This document shows, one piece after another, positions 1 through 7,787 of a stretch of DNA of 64,000 bases (positions are counted from its first letter, which is position 1; the number at the start of each line of letters is the position of its first letter). The DNA comes from an uncultured Psychroserpens sp. (GTDB taxonomy: Bacteria; Bacteroidota; Bacteroidia; Flavobacteriales; Flavobacteriaceae): contig NZ_CANMRL010000002.1 in assembly GCF_947500255.1 (NCBI RefSeq), forward strand, positions 434,001-498,000, read 5' to 3'. A program made the position numbers and the translations under genes. The notes beneath the pieces were generated by a model, which saw nothing but the letters and a program-made list of their open reading frames with translations, did not search any database and was not told the DNA's origin.

Positions 1-2
1 AC

Positions 3-143
3 GGTTAGGCCTAAATCTGCTTTATGGGTTACTGTGACCTCTTTTATACTGAAGTCATCATTATTATATAGATGGTCTTGTGCACAAGACCATGTTGTAC
101 TTAAAATAAATACTGTTGTTATTAATACAATTATTGTTTTCAT
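3..143 (-). CDS. Secreted protein, N-terminal fragment
   Basis: This is the first 47 codons of a minus-strand gene that runs off the left end. It starts at an ATG complementary to 141-143. The N-terminus reads MKTIIVLITTVFILSTTWSC followed by AQDH, a basic start, a hydrophobic core and either a loose lipoprotein cysteine at residue 20 or a signal-peptidase-I site just before Gln22. The part present does not identify a family. A palindromic operator-like sequence lies about 40 bases upstream of the start, matching the one in front of the neighbouring CxxC protein, so the two genes are probably co-regulated. Confidence 0.75.
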   Translation of the reverse strand, partial: MKTIIVLITTVFILSTTWSCAQDHLYNNDDFSIKEVTVTHKADLGLT

Positions 144-160
144 TTTGTTGTTGATTTAGA

Positions 161-198
161 ATAGTTAGGACTTCATTTAAATTAGGAGTCCTAACTAT
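161..198. promoter_or_regulatory. Palindromic operator candidate, copy 1
   Basis: The core at 182-194 reads TTAGGAGTCCTAA, a perfect 6-bp inverted repeat around one central base. It lies inside a larger inverted repeat with 12-bp arms at 161-172 and 187-198. The core matches copy 2 (489-501) except at the central base. It sits 39 bases upstream of the start codon at 143, next to a weak TAATTTAA match to the Bacteroidota -7 element. The bound regulator is unknown. The TTAGG...CCTAA symmetry resembles sites of DtxR-type metal regulators, which is inference only. Confidence 0.6.
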
Positions 199-212
199 AT
201 AAATTAAAAAAA

Positions 213-446
213 TTAGCCTTTAACGTCTGCCATTGACGCTCCAAAATTGATATGTAATGTATTTCCGTTTGGAGTTACTAAAGCAGGAACAGATATTACG
301 CCAGCGTTTTCAGCTTCTGAAATTCTAGATCGATCTTCGCCTATATTAACGATCTCAACGTTGTCTTTACCTACTAGATTAACAATGTCATGTTCTGCGC
401 TTACACAAACTGAACAGCCTGCGTGGTAAAAAATTGATTTACTCAT
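213..446 (-). CDS. Small thioredoxin/glutaredoxin-fold protein
   Basis: This 77-residue cytoplasmic protein has the features of a minimal thioredoxin-fold redox protein. It has a beta-strand start (MSKSIFYHAG), the redox motif C11-S-V-C14 and a probable cis-proline in the segment ISVPALV (Pro54). It has no signal peptide, and the length fits glutaredoxin-like proteins. The target is not evident. A Bacteroidota-type -7 element and a palindrome lie directly upstream (480-506), so transcription is probably controlled by a repressor occupying the promoter. The same palindrome precedes the next gene downstream on this strand. Confidence 0.85.
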   Translation of the reverse strand: MSKSIFYHAGCSVCVSAEHDIVNLVGKDNVEIVNIGEDRSRISEAENAGVISVPALVTPNGNTLHINFGASMADVKG

Positions 447-479
447 GTGATATATTTTTAGTTATGCATTATTGCGTAA

Positions 480-487
480 CAAATATA
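480..487 (-). promoter_or_regulatory. -7 promoter element (TATATTTG)
   Basis: On the minus strand this reads TATATTTG, an exact match to the Bacteroidota primary-sigma -7 consensus TAnnTTTG. It predicts a transcript starting near 473 with a leader of about 27 bases. The palindrome at 484-506 overlaps its upstream edge, as expected for a repressor site. Confidence 0.6.
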
Positions 488-506
488 GTTAGGATTCCTA
501 ACTATA
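484..506. promoter_or_regulatory. Palindromic operator candidate, copy 2
   Basis: This is a 23-base perfect palindrome with 11-bp arms (TATAGTTAGGA and its complement) around one central T. The central 13 bases, TTAGGATTCCTAA, recur as TTAGGAGTCCTAA at 182-194. It overlaps the -7 element of the CxxC gene. The position and symmetry indicate a dimeric transcription-factor site. It is not a convincing terminator because it is AT-rich and lies upstream of the gene. Confidence 0.65.
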
Positions 507-565
507 AAAAATATTTAACATTTATTTTTAAAATATACTCTAGTATTTAATAACTGATTTAAATT

Positions 566-2767
566 CTAGTTAGCGACTTCACTAATAAATTTGATGCGAT
601 AAAGTCGTAGTTCTTCATCATCATAATCACCATCAAATTCTTCAATGGCCTCTGAAATTTTATCCGTTTCAGATTCCATGAAATAGTCGTGAATTTCTTC
701 TTGCTGATCCTCATCTAAAATATCATCTAACCAGTAGTCGATATTAAGTTTTGTACCAGAGAATACAATAGCTTCCATTTCTTTTATAAAATCAGGCATA
801 GACATTCCTTTTGAAGATGCGATGTCTGTTAACGGTAATTTTCGATCTACATTTTGAATAATATATAGTTTGATAGCAGAGTTAGAACCTGTACTTTTTA
901 CAACAAAATCATCTGGTCTATCAATATCATTATCCTCTACATATTGAGCAATGAGAGCAACAAAATCTTTTCCATACTTTTTTGTCTTTCCATCACCAAC
1001 ACCATGCACATTACTCAATTCTTCTAATGTAATCGGATATTTTAGTGCCATATCTTCTAAAGAAGGGTCTTGAAAAATCACAAAAGGCGGAACTCCAAGA
1101 CGTTTAGCATTTCGCTTCCGCAAATCTTTAAGCATTTTCATAAGAGCTTCATCTGCTACAGCTCCACCACCTTTAGCTGCCGTAACAATACCATCGTCAC
1201 TACCTTCATCAAAGACATGGTCTTCGGACATCATAAATGATTCTGGTGATTTTAAGAATACTTTACCTGCATCTGGTAATCGTAAAACACCATAAGTTTC
1301 AATATCTTTTTTAAGGAATCCTACAACTAAAACCTGACGAATTAATGCCATCCAATAGCGTTTATCTTTATCTTTTCCTATTCCGAAGAACGGTTGCATA
1401 TCTGTTTTATGAGAAGTAATCAAGGCATTGGTTTGGCCAATTAAAACTTGTACTAAATCTTTAGATTTGTATTTTTCATTTGTTTTGTCAACAGTTTGCA
1501 ATAAAGTCACAACATGATCCATGGCCTCATGTTGTTTTTTAGGGTTGCGCACATTATCGTCCATATCACCACCTTCACCTGTAGCGTTGTCAAATTCTTC
1601 TCCAAAATAATGCAAAATGAATTTTCGTCTCGACACAGAACTTTCAGCAAAAGCGACAACTTCCTGTAATAAAGCATGACCAATTTCTTGCTCAGCAACA
1701 GGTTTACCAGACATAAACTTCTCTAATTTCTCAATATCTTTGTAGGCATAGTATGCCAAACAATGACCTTCTCCTCCATCTCGCCCAGCACGTCCTGTTT
1801 CTTGATAATAGCTTTCAATACTTTTAGGAATATCATGATGAATAACGAAACGCACATCTGGTTTATCAATTCCCATCCCAAAAGCTATGGTAGCAACCAC
1901 AACATCACAATCTTCCATAAGGAACATATCTTGATGTTTAACACGTGTTTTTGGATCTAATCCTGCATGATATGGCACTGCTTTTATACCGTTAACTTGC
2001 AAGACTTGTGCTAATTCTTCAACACGTTTACGACTTAAACAATAAACAATACCTGATTTACCTTCATTTTTCTTTACGAAACGAATAATATCAGCATCTA
2101 CGTTTTTGGTTTTTGGACGTATCTCGTAGTATAAATTAGGTCTATTAAAAGAGGCTTTGAAGGTTTTGGCATTTTGAATATCTAAACTCTTCAATATATC
2201 CTCTTGTACTTTAGGTGTTGCCGTAGCAGTTAGACCTATAATTGGGATGTTGTCTCCAATACGTTTAATGATGTGTCGCAGATTTCTATACTCTGGTCTA
2301 AAATCGTGTCCCCATTCACTAATACAATGAGCCTCATCTACAGCCATAAATGAAATGGTTACCGATCTCAAAAATTCTACATGTTCTTCTTTAGTTAAAG
2401 ATTCTGGTGCGACATACAGTAGTTTTGTTACTCCATTAGTAATGTCTTCTTTTACGCGTTTAACTTCTGTTTTATTTAGTGAAGAATTTAAAACATGAGC
2501 AACGCCCTCTTCATTTGAAACACCTCTAATCGCATCTACTTGATTTTTCATTAGGGCAATTAATGGTGATACAATAATTGCTGTTCCCTCTTTTATCAAT
2601 GCAGGAAGTTGATAACACAATGATTTACCACCTCCTGTAGGCATTATAACGAATACATCCTCACCAGCAACAACACTTTTAATAACACTTTCCTGAAGGC
2701 CTTTAAATTTTGTAAATCCGAAGTATTGTTTGAGTGCAGAATGTATATCAATTTCTTTTATACTCAT
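566..2767 (-). CDS. recQ: ATP-dependent DNA helicase RecQ
   Basis: 3'-5' superfamily-2 DNA helicase for recombinational repair and stalled forks, 733 residues. Visible motifs are motif 0/I (FGFTKFKGLQ, then TGGGKS at 44-49), the DEAH box at 144-147, the aromatic-rich loop ISEWGHDFRP, and motif VI (QETGRAGRDG). The RecQ C-terminal winged-helix region and an HRDC domain (around residues 530-605, with the helix-hairpin-helix-like LSNVHGVGDGKTKKYG) follow, then a roughly 120-residue acidic tail. The zinc-binding subdomain is recognisable by RRKFILHYFGEEFD, but the four cysteines of the E. coli type are absent, so this protein probably does not bind zinc there. It is transcribed divergently from kdsD. 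Confidence 0.95.
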   Translation of the reverse strand: MSIKEIDIHSALKQYFGFTKFKGLQESVIKSVVAGEDVFVIMPTGGGKSLCYQLPALIKEGTAIIVSPLIALMKNQVDAIRGVSNEEGVAHVLNSSLNKTEVKRVKEDITNGVTKLLYVAPESLTKEEHVEFLRSVTISFMAVDEAHCISEWGHDFRPEYRNLRHIIKRIGDNIPIIGLTATATPKVQEDILKSLDIQNAKTFKASFNRPNLYYEIRPKTKNVDADIIRFVKKNEGKSGIVYCLSRKRVEELAQVLQVNGIKAVPYHAGLDPKTRVKHQDMFLMEDCDVVVATIAFGMGIDKPDVRFVIHHDIPKSIESYYQETGRAGRDGGEGHCLAYYAYKDIEKLEKFMSGKPVAEQEIGHALLQEVVAFAESSVSRRKFILHYFGEEFDNATGEGGDMDDNVRNPKKQHEAMDHVVTLLQTVDKTNEKYKSKDLVQVLIGQTNALITSHKTDMQPFFGIGKDKDKRYWMALIRQVLVVGFLKKDIETYGVLRLPDAGKVFLKSPESFMMSEDHVFDEGSDDGIVTAAKGGGAVADEALMKMLKDLRKRNAKRLGVPPFVIFQDPSLEDMALKYPITLEELSNVHGVGDGKTKKYGKDFVALIAQYVEDNDIDRPDDFVVKSTGSNSAIKLYIIQNVDRKLPLTDIASSKGMSMPDFIKEMEAIVFSGTKLNIDYWLDDILDEDQQEEIHDYFMESETDKISEAIEEFDGDYDDEELRLYRIKFISEVAN

Positions 2768-2780
2768 TAATCCCTATTAG

Positions 2781-2797
2781 TATTTTTGATACATTTG
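2781..2797 (+). promoter_or_regulatory. kdsD promoter -7 elements
   Basis: Two adjacent exact TAnnTTTG matches lie upstream of kdsD: TATTTTTG (2781-2788) and TACATTTG (2790-2797). No clear -33 TTTG sits at standard spacing. The second would give a leader of about 50 bases, and either would drive the kdsD-tatC-lptB run. Confidence 0.45.
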
Positions 2798-2805
2798 CAT
2801 AAACC

Positions 2806-2836
2806 TAAAGATAACAATTTCTTTAAACCCATCAAA
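2806..2836 (-). promoter_or_regulatory. recQ promoter candidate
   Basis: On the minus strand, TTTG (2833-2836), 19 bases, then TATCTTTA (2806-2813). This is a close match to the Bacteroidota -33/-7 consensus at canonical spacing, 38 bases upstream of the recQ ATG. Confidence 0.5.
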
Positions 2837-2853
2837 CTCAAAAAAAATTAATT

Positions 2854-3819
2854 TTGAACAGTATACAATCTATCCTAGAAACCGCTAGAAAGACCATAGA
2901 TTTAGAGCGTGATGCCATTGCCAATTTAAGTCATTTATTAACCGACGATTTTGCTAATGCAGTTAGCTTAATATACAATTCTAAAGGTCGTGTTATCATT
3001 ACAGGAATTGGTAAAAGTGCAATCATCGCTAATAAAATTGTGGCCACACTTAATTCTACTGGAACACCATCAGTTTTTATGCACGCAGCCGATGCCATTC
3101 ATGGTGATCTTGGATTGATCTTAGAGGATGATGTTGTGATTTGTATTTCTAAAAGTGGAAATACACCTGAGATAAAAGTGTTAGTACCATTAATTAAAAA
3201 TGCTAAAAATAAAATGATTGCTATTACTGGTAATGATTCATCGTTTTTAGCTCAGCAAGCCGATTTTATTCTCAATGCTTATGTTGAGCAAGAGGCTTGT
3301 CCGAACAATTTAGCACCTACCACGAGTACAACTGCGCAATTGGTCATTGGAGATGCTTTAGCCGTTTGCTTATTAGAATTACGTGGTTTTTCAAGCAAAG
3401 ATTTTGCCAAATATCATCCTGGTGGTGCTCTTGGAAAACGCTTGTATCTTAGAGTAAGTGATTTATCATCAGTTAATCAAAAACCAAAAGTGGAACTCCA
3501 TACTATTGCTAGAGATGTTATCGTTGAAATTTCAGAAAAAATGCTTGGCGTTACTGCTGTAGTTGACAATAATAAGATTGCAGGAATTATAACCGATGGT
3601 GATTTGAGACGAATGCTTACTAAAAGTGATGAATTCCTTCACTTAACGGCTAAGGATATCATGAGCAGTAGCCCAAAAAGAATTGATGAAGATGCCATGG
3701 CTGTTGATGCTATGGAACTTATGGAAACTCATGGTATCTCTCAACTACTAGTTGAAAAAAACGGTGAATATGCTGGTGTCATTCACTTACATGATCTAAT
3801 AAAAGAAGGTATTATATAA
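2854..3819 (+). CDS. kdsD: Arabinose-5-phosphate isomerase (KdsD/KpsF/GutQ family)
   Basis: Converts ribulose 5-phosphate to arabinose 5-phosphate, the first step of Kdo synthesis for LPS inner core. The 321-residue length is standard. Residues 1-200 form the SIS sugar-isomerase domain (ITGIGKSAIIANKI, HGDLGLI, ISKSGNTPEIK), and two CBS domains follow (TDGDLRRML around residue 250; GISQLLVEK and GVIHLHDLIKEG near the end). The start is TTG within an A-rich leader, and no in-frame ATG lies near the N-terminus of the SIS domain. The stop codon overlaps the tatC start by one base (TAATG), so the two are translationally coupled. Confidence 0.93.
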   Translation: MNSIQSILETARKTIDLERDAIANLSHLLTDDFANAVSLIYNSKGRVIITGIGKSAIIANKIVATLNSTGTPSVFMHAADAIHGDLGLILEDDVVICISKSGNTPEIKVLVPLIKNAKNKMIAITGNDSSFLAQQADFILNAYVEQEACPNNLAPTTSTTAQLVIGDALAVCLLELRGFSSKDFAKYHPGGALGKRLYLRVSDLSSVNQKPKVELHTIARDVIVEISEKMLGVTAVVDNNKIAGIITDGDLRRMLTKSDEFLHLTAKDIMSSSPKRIDEDAMAVDAMELMETHGISQLLVEKNGEYAGVIHLHDLIKEGII

Positions 3820-4652
3820 TGGCAAAAAAGAATTCCGAAGAAAAGGAAATGTCTTTTCTAGATCATCTTGAAGATTTAAGGTGGCATTTAATACGTATTA
3901 CAGTGGCTATACTAATTTGTGCCACAGTAGCATTCATATTTAGTGATTTTATTTTTGAAGACATTATATTTGCTCCTAAACGCATGAGCTTTCCAACCTA
4001 TCAATGGTTGTGTGACATATCGACAATGGTTGGGATAGAAGACACTACGTTCTGCGCGGCTGAATTTCCTTTTAAAATTCAAAACCCTAGTGTATCTGGG
4101 CAGTTTTCGGCGGCCATATGGACCTCAATTTTTGCAGGTTTTATTTTAGCTTTTCCTTACATTATCTATCAATTTTGGAAGTTTATCAGTCCTGGTTTAC
4201 ATGCAAGTGAACGTAAACATTCGAGAGGGTTTATTTTAGCGTCGTCATTTTTATTCTTTTTAGGTGTATTATTTGGATATTATGTTGTGACGCCACTTAC
4301 TATAAATTTCTTAGGAAACTTTATAGTAAGCACAGAAGTATCTAATGAATTTGACTTGAGCTCTTTTATTTCGACTGTTAGATCATCATCAATAGCTGCG
4401 GGCTTCATCTTTGAACTTCCAATTGTAGTTTTCTTTTTGACTAAAATTGGGCTAGTTACTCCAAAGATTATGAGAAAGTATAGAAAATTTGCACTCGTAC
4501 TTGTTTTAATCTTAGCTGCAATCATAACACCCCCCGATGTAACAAGCCAAGTTATTGTGGCTATTCCAATATTAATTTTATATCAAGTAAGTATTTACAT
4601 TTCTAAAGTTGTTGTAAAAAATCAAAATAAAAAACAAAAAGCTAATGTCTGA
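3819..4652 (+). CDS. tatC: Twin-arginine translocase subunit TatC
   Basis: Polytopic inner-membrane receptor of the Tat pathway, which exports folded proteins with twin-arginine signals. The 277 residues begin with the conserved SFLDHLEDLRWHLIR. About six membrane segments are visible, with the conserved FWKFISPGLHASERK loop and the late motif ITPPDVTSQ...PILILYQ. The loop near residues 55-85 (between membrane segments 1 and 2) is longer than in E. coli TatC, as is usual in Bacteroidota. No tatA/tatB gene is in the window. The gene overlaps kdsD by 1 base and the next gene by 8. Confidence 0.95.
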   Translation: MAKKNSEEKEMSFLDHLEDLRWHLIRITVAILICATVAFIFSDFIFEDIIFAPKRMSFPTYQWLCDISTMVGIEDTTFCAAEFPFKIQNPSVSGQFSAAIWTSIFAGFILAFPYIIYQFWKFISPGLHASERKHSRGFILASSFLFFLGVLFGYYVVTPLTINFLGNFIVSTEVSNEFDLSSFISTVRSSSIAAGFIFELPIVVFFLTKIGLVTPKIMRKYRKFALVLVLILAAIITPPDVTSQVIVAIPILILYQVSIYISKVVVKNQNKKQKANV

Positions 4653-4992
4653 TCCAGTTTCTGAATTTAACGCGTATCGTTCTAAGATGAACGACGCCAT
4701 TCTCGCCGATAATAACAAAATTATCAAGCGTATATTTAACCTAGACACTAATGCCTTTGCCGAAGGTGTACTTGATAAAAAAACTAAAGAACTTTTGGGG
4801 CTGGTAGCGTCTACAGTATTGCGTTGTGATGATTGCATCAAATATCATTTGGAATCTAGCTACAAAACTGGTCTAAATAAAGAGGAGGTTGTCGAAGCCT
4901 TAAGTATTGCCACTTTGGTAGGAGGAACAATTGTTATCCCACATTTACGCAAAGCCTATGAATATTGGGATGCCTTAGAGTCTCAGAGTTAA
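4645..4992 (+). CDS. Carboxymuconolactone decarboxylase/AhpD-family protein
   Basis: Small all-helical protein of 115 residues with the AhpD-like core C61-D-D-C64-I-K-Y-H68, followed by the helix LNKEEVVEALSIATLVGG. In this family the CxxC...H set supports a thiol-peroxidase or disulfide-reductase role, but many members are uncharacterised. A serine replaces the usual acidic residue four positions before the first cysteine. It overlaps tatC by 8 bases and precedes lptB by 52. A role in redox homeostasis is inference. Confidence 0.88.
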   Translation: MSDPVSEFNAYRSKMNDAILADNNKIIKRIFNLDTNAFAEGVLDKKTKELLGLVASTVLRCDDCIKYHLESSYKTGLNKEEVVEALSIATLVGGTIVIPHLRKAYEYWDALESQS

Positions 4993-5044
4993 ACTTTTAA
5001 TAAATTAAAAAGCGAGTCATTTTGAATTTGCTATTTTAGCGTTT

Positions 5045-5788
5045 ATGAAGACATTAAAAGCCAAAAATCTAATGAAGTCCTATAGTGGACGAAAAGTTGT
5101 AAAAGACGTTTCTCTTGAAGTAAAGCAAGGTGAAATTGTTGGATTGCTAGGTCCGAATGGAGCCGGTAAAACCACTTCTTTCTATATGATCGTTGGTTTA
5201 ATAAAACCTAATGGCGGAACTATTTTTTTAGAAGGTACAGACATTACCAATTACCCAATGTACAAGCGTGCTCAAAACGGTATTGGGTATCTTGCACAAG
5301 AAGCTTCAGTATTTAGAAAATTGAGTATTGAGGATAATATCTTGAGTGTACTTCAAATGACCAAATTGAGTAAGAAAGAGCAAGAAAGGAAAATGGAATC
5401 CTTGATTGATGAATTCAGTTTAGGTCATATTAGAAAAAACAGAGGCGACCTTTTATCTGGTGGTGAGCGTCGTCGTACCGAAATCGCACGTGCACTTGCC
5501 ACAGATCCAGATTTTATTCTTTTGGATGAACCTTTTGCTGGGGTTGATCCAGTTGCAGTTGAAGACATTCAACGTATTGTTGCACAGCTTAAAAAGAAAA
5601 ATATTGGAATTTTAATTACAGATCATAATGTACAAGAAACGTTGGCCATTACCGATAGAACTTATTTGATGTTTGAAGGAAGTATTCTCAAAGCTGGAGT
5701 TCCAGAAGAGTTGGCTAGTGATGAAATGGTACGTAAAGTGTATTTAGGTCAAAACTTCGAACTGCGCAAAAAGAAGCTAGAATTCTAA
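5045..5788 (+). CDS. lptB: LPS export ABC transporter ATPase LptB
   Basis: Cytoplasmic ATPase of the LptB2FG complex, which extracts LPS from the inner membrane. At 247 residues it is a single nucleotide-binding domain with Walker A GPNGAGKT (36-43), signature LLSGGERRR (136-144), Walker [11 protein letters not shown] (157-166) and the switch histidine in ITDHNVQET. The [14 protein letters not shown]-loop segment is typical of LptB rather than of amino-acid transporters. Association with kdsD fits LPS biogenesis. Confidence 0.95.
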   Translation: MKTLKAKNLMKSYSGRKVVKDVSLEVKQGEIVGLLGPNGAGKTTSFYMIVGLIKPNGGTIFLEGTDITNYPMYKRAQNGIGYLAQEASVFRKLSIEDNILSVLQMTKLSKKEQERKMESLIDEFSLGHIRKNRGDLLSGGERRRTEIARALATDPDFILLDEPFAGVDPVAVEDIQRIVAQLKKKNIGILITDHNVQETLAITDRTYLMFEGSILKAGVPEELASDEMVRKVYLGQNFELRKKKLEF

Positions 5789-5858
5789 ACATTATTTAAT
5801 TATCACATGTCATTAAAACTCGTTTCTGTTTTAACGAACTCACACGCTTTTTTATAAT

Positions 5859-6278
5859 TCAATTCTGTTGGTTAAAATTGAAAAAGAAGAATGTGATAGC
5901 AACCCATTCTTTTTTGATTCCTTTAGCATAACCAATAGTTGAATAACTATTGTCTTGCACAGTTCCATTATCTTTTATGTAACCGATGGTTGAATAACTA
6001 CTATTTTGAACCGTTCCATCTTTTTTTATGTAGCCTAGTGTAGAGTAGCTATTATCTTGGACGGTTCCATTATCTTTTATATAACCAATAGTTGAATAAC
6101 TACTGTTTTGGATGGTCCCGTTATCTTTTATATAACCAATGGTTGAATAACTACTATTTTGGATAGTACCATCTTTTTTTATATAGCCAATAGTACTATA
6201 GCTACTTGATTGAAGCGTTTGAGCTTTAACAAAGCTCACAACAAACAATAACACCAAAACAATTAATAATCTTTTCAT
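5859..6278 (-). CDS. Secreted 17-residue tandem-repeat protein (beta-flower-like)
   Basis: An in-frame ATG six codons upstream (6296) is possible, but the start at 6278 gives a compact signal peptide (MKRLLIVLVLLFVVSFVKA, cut before Gln). The mature protein is about five and a half copies of a 17-residue unit of the form NSSYSTIGYIKDNGTIQ, with alternating K-K-D/K-D-N variants, ending EWVAITFFFF. The repeats have the pattern expected of one beta-hairpin each, as in the small five-fold beta-flower proteins known from Bacteroidota. I infer that fold from the repeat and cannot assign a function. It is the last gene of the pssA run. Confidence 0.85.
   Translation of the reverse strand: MKRLLIVLVLLFVVSFVKAQTLQSSSYSTIGYIKKDGTIQNSSYSTIGYIKDNGTIQNSSYSTIGYIKDNGTVQDNSYSTLGYIKKDGTVQNSSYSTIGYIKDNGTVQDNSYSTIGYAKGIKKEWVAITFFFFNFNQQN
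5880..6220 (-). repeat. 51-bp tandem repeats within the repeat protein
   Basis: Five to six degenerate 51-bp units encode the 17-residue repeats. The forward strand shows the recurring block TAACCAATAGTTGAATAACT at this period. Copies differ mainly at synonymous or K/N/I/V positions. Confidence 0.8.
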
Positions 6279-6337
6279 AATCCATTTAGTTTTCAACCAC
6301 TATAGACATCAATAAAACAGATGCATTTCTTATAATG

Positions 6338-6934
6338 TTATCCTCTACGTCTTTCTAATAAGACCATCATCATAAAGCCTAGGATGATACGTTCATCATC
6401 GTCATTGTCTATAGGCTTAAGCTTTGATAGTTTGAATTTTCTTCCGAAGAAAGACGCTTGTTTTTTTAATTGACACACGGCTTGCCCCTTTAAATCGCTT
6501 ACTGTATAACTAGGATTGAACAAGTAGCCTGTAAATCCACCAATTAGCGGTATCTGACCTAAAACGCCATCTAACACCTTCACCCAAGCGTTATCTTCTC
6601 TAATATGATATTGTAACTTCTGGTGCTGATCTATAAGCTCATAATGTGCTTTCCAAATGGAAGCCCAACCTTTTCTAGCGATTTTACCTATTTCCTTTCC
6701 TTGAGCATCTTTCATACTATATGCTGCGGAAAAATCGATCCATTTATCGGCTTTGATATTATGTGTAAGATTACTCTTGTTCTCATTATTATAGATATTG
6801 ATGTCTTCTTTAAGTTTGAACATTTTTTGTCTTACATAGGCAATAGTTCTACCTGAAGCATCTGTTGCTGTAAAATCATTAGAAATTGTGGTCACATTAA
6901 ATGTGAAATTAATGGGGAATTGTAAGTCTTTCAT
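6338..6934 (-). CDS. LURP-one-related (tubby-like fold) protein
   Basis: A 198-residue soluble protein rich in beta strands with recurrent D-x-x-G turns (TATDASGRTIAYVRQK, MKDAQGKEIGKIARKG, VSDLKGQAVCQL) and the segment FKLKEDINIYNNE. This layout fits the LURP-one-related/scramblase-like beta-barrel family, whose eukaryotic relatives bind or move membrane lipids. It ends with a hydrophobic segment (ERIILGFMMMVLLERRR), consistent with a central helix of the barrel. It lies 9 bases after terC and two genes after pssA, which makes a membrane-associated role plausible but unproven. Confidence 0.75.
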   Translation of the reverse strand: MKDLQFPINFTFNVTTISNDFTATDASGRTIAYVRQKMFKLKEDINIYNNENKSNLTHNIKADKWIDFSAAYSMKDAQGKEIGKIARKGWASIWKAHYELIDQHQKLQYHIREDNAWVKVLDGVLGQIPLIGGFTGYLFNPSYTVSDLKGQAVCQLKKQASFFGRKFKLSKLKPIDNDDDERIILGFMMMVLLERRRG

Positions 6935-6943
6935 ATGTATGAT

Positions 6944-7777
6944 TTATGCGTCTTCTTTATTGGTTTTAGAATGCGATTCAATATGTTGTTGTTCTGCTAT
7001 TAATCTTTTTTGGTAGCGACCTTGTACAATGTCTGTAACCACCAAAATAGCAATAACAAAATAGAATGTTGTTTTGCTCATTGGAACAATCTCATTTCCG
7101 AAGATCTTTAAATGTGCTAAGTGACCTCCTTCGGTAACTAACATAATACCAACAATAAATAAGATAAATAAACCTAGTACTTCATACATTCTATTTTTTG
7201 CTAAAAATGCCGAAATCTTGTCTGCTAATAACAGCATTAAAAGGCCACTCACAACAATAGCTATAGCCATTACAATAAAAGCTGTTGTTGAATTTTCTAT
7301 TTCGTTAGTTAAGCCAATGGCTGCTAAAATAGAATCAAAAGAGAATACTAAATTCATAATAACTATACTCGTGATTGCAGCGTTTGCCGATTTTCTACTT
7401 TTCGAATCTTCTCCTACGCCATCGTGCAAATCTGCTTTACCTATCATATGCCAAATTTCTTTTATAGCTGTATAAATAATAAAACCACCTCCTGCTAAAA
7501 CGATCAAACTATGACCATTAAATGCAAAATCGAGTACGTTTTCTATTTTTCCTGTCATAAATGAAAATGGCTCTTGAAAAAATTCTATTATAGATACCAA
7601 AACAAATAACAAAACAATTCTAAGAACGATAGCAATTAGTATCCCTACTTTTCTAACTCGTTTTTGATCAGATATTGGTGCTTTTTTAGATTCTAATGAA
7701 ATGTAAAGTAGATTATCAAATCCTAAAACAGCTTGCAGCATAACAAGCATTAATAGCGTGAAAATAATTTCTAACAT
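6944..7777 (-). CDS. TerC-family integral membrane protein
   Basis: A 277-residue polytopic inner-membrane protein with the two family hallmarks: an acidic residue within the first membrane segment (LGFDNLLYI, Asp21) and its repeat in the second half (FSFDSILAAIGL, Asp148). The family is linked to tellurite resistance and, in several bacteria, to manganese efflux or metalation of secreted enzymes. The substrate here is unknown. A central loop (KADLHDGVGEDSKSRKSA) separates the halves. It lies 10 bases after pssA. Confidence 0.88.
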   Translation of the reverse strand: MLEIIFTLLMLVMLQAVLGFDNLLYISLESKKAPISDQKRVRKVGILIAIVLRIVLLFVLVSIIEFFQEPFSFMTGKIENVLDFAFNGHSLIVLAGGGFIIYTAIKEIWHMIGKADLHDGVGEDSKSRKSANAAITSIVIMNLVFSFDSILAAIGLTNEIENSTTAFIVMAIAIVVSGLLMLLLADKISAFLAKNRMYEVLGLFILFIVGIMLVTEGGHLAHLKIFGNEIVPMSKTTFYFVIAILVVTDIVQGRYQKRLIAEQQHIESHSKTNKEDA

Positions 7778-7787
7778 GAGTAATTGG

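Noticed and set aside
5789-5858. Possible bidirectional terminator between lptB and the repeat-protein gene
   Set aside because: The only pairing (TCGTT with AACGA) is 5 bp, and the later T run is not adjacent to it.
5880-6220. Regular 51-bp repeats that could be mistaken for a CRISPR-like array
   Set aside because: The repeats are contiguous, without spacers, and lie in an open frame coding a 17-residue protein repeat.
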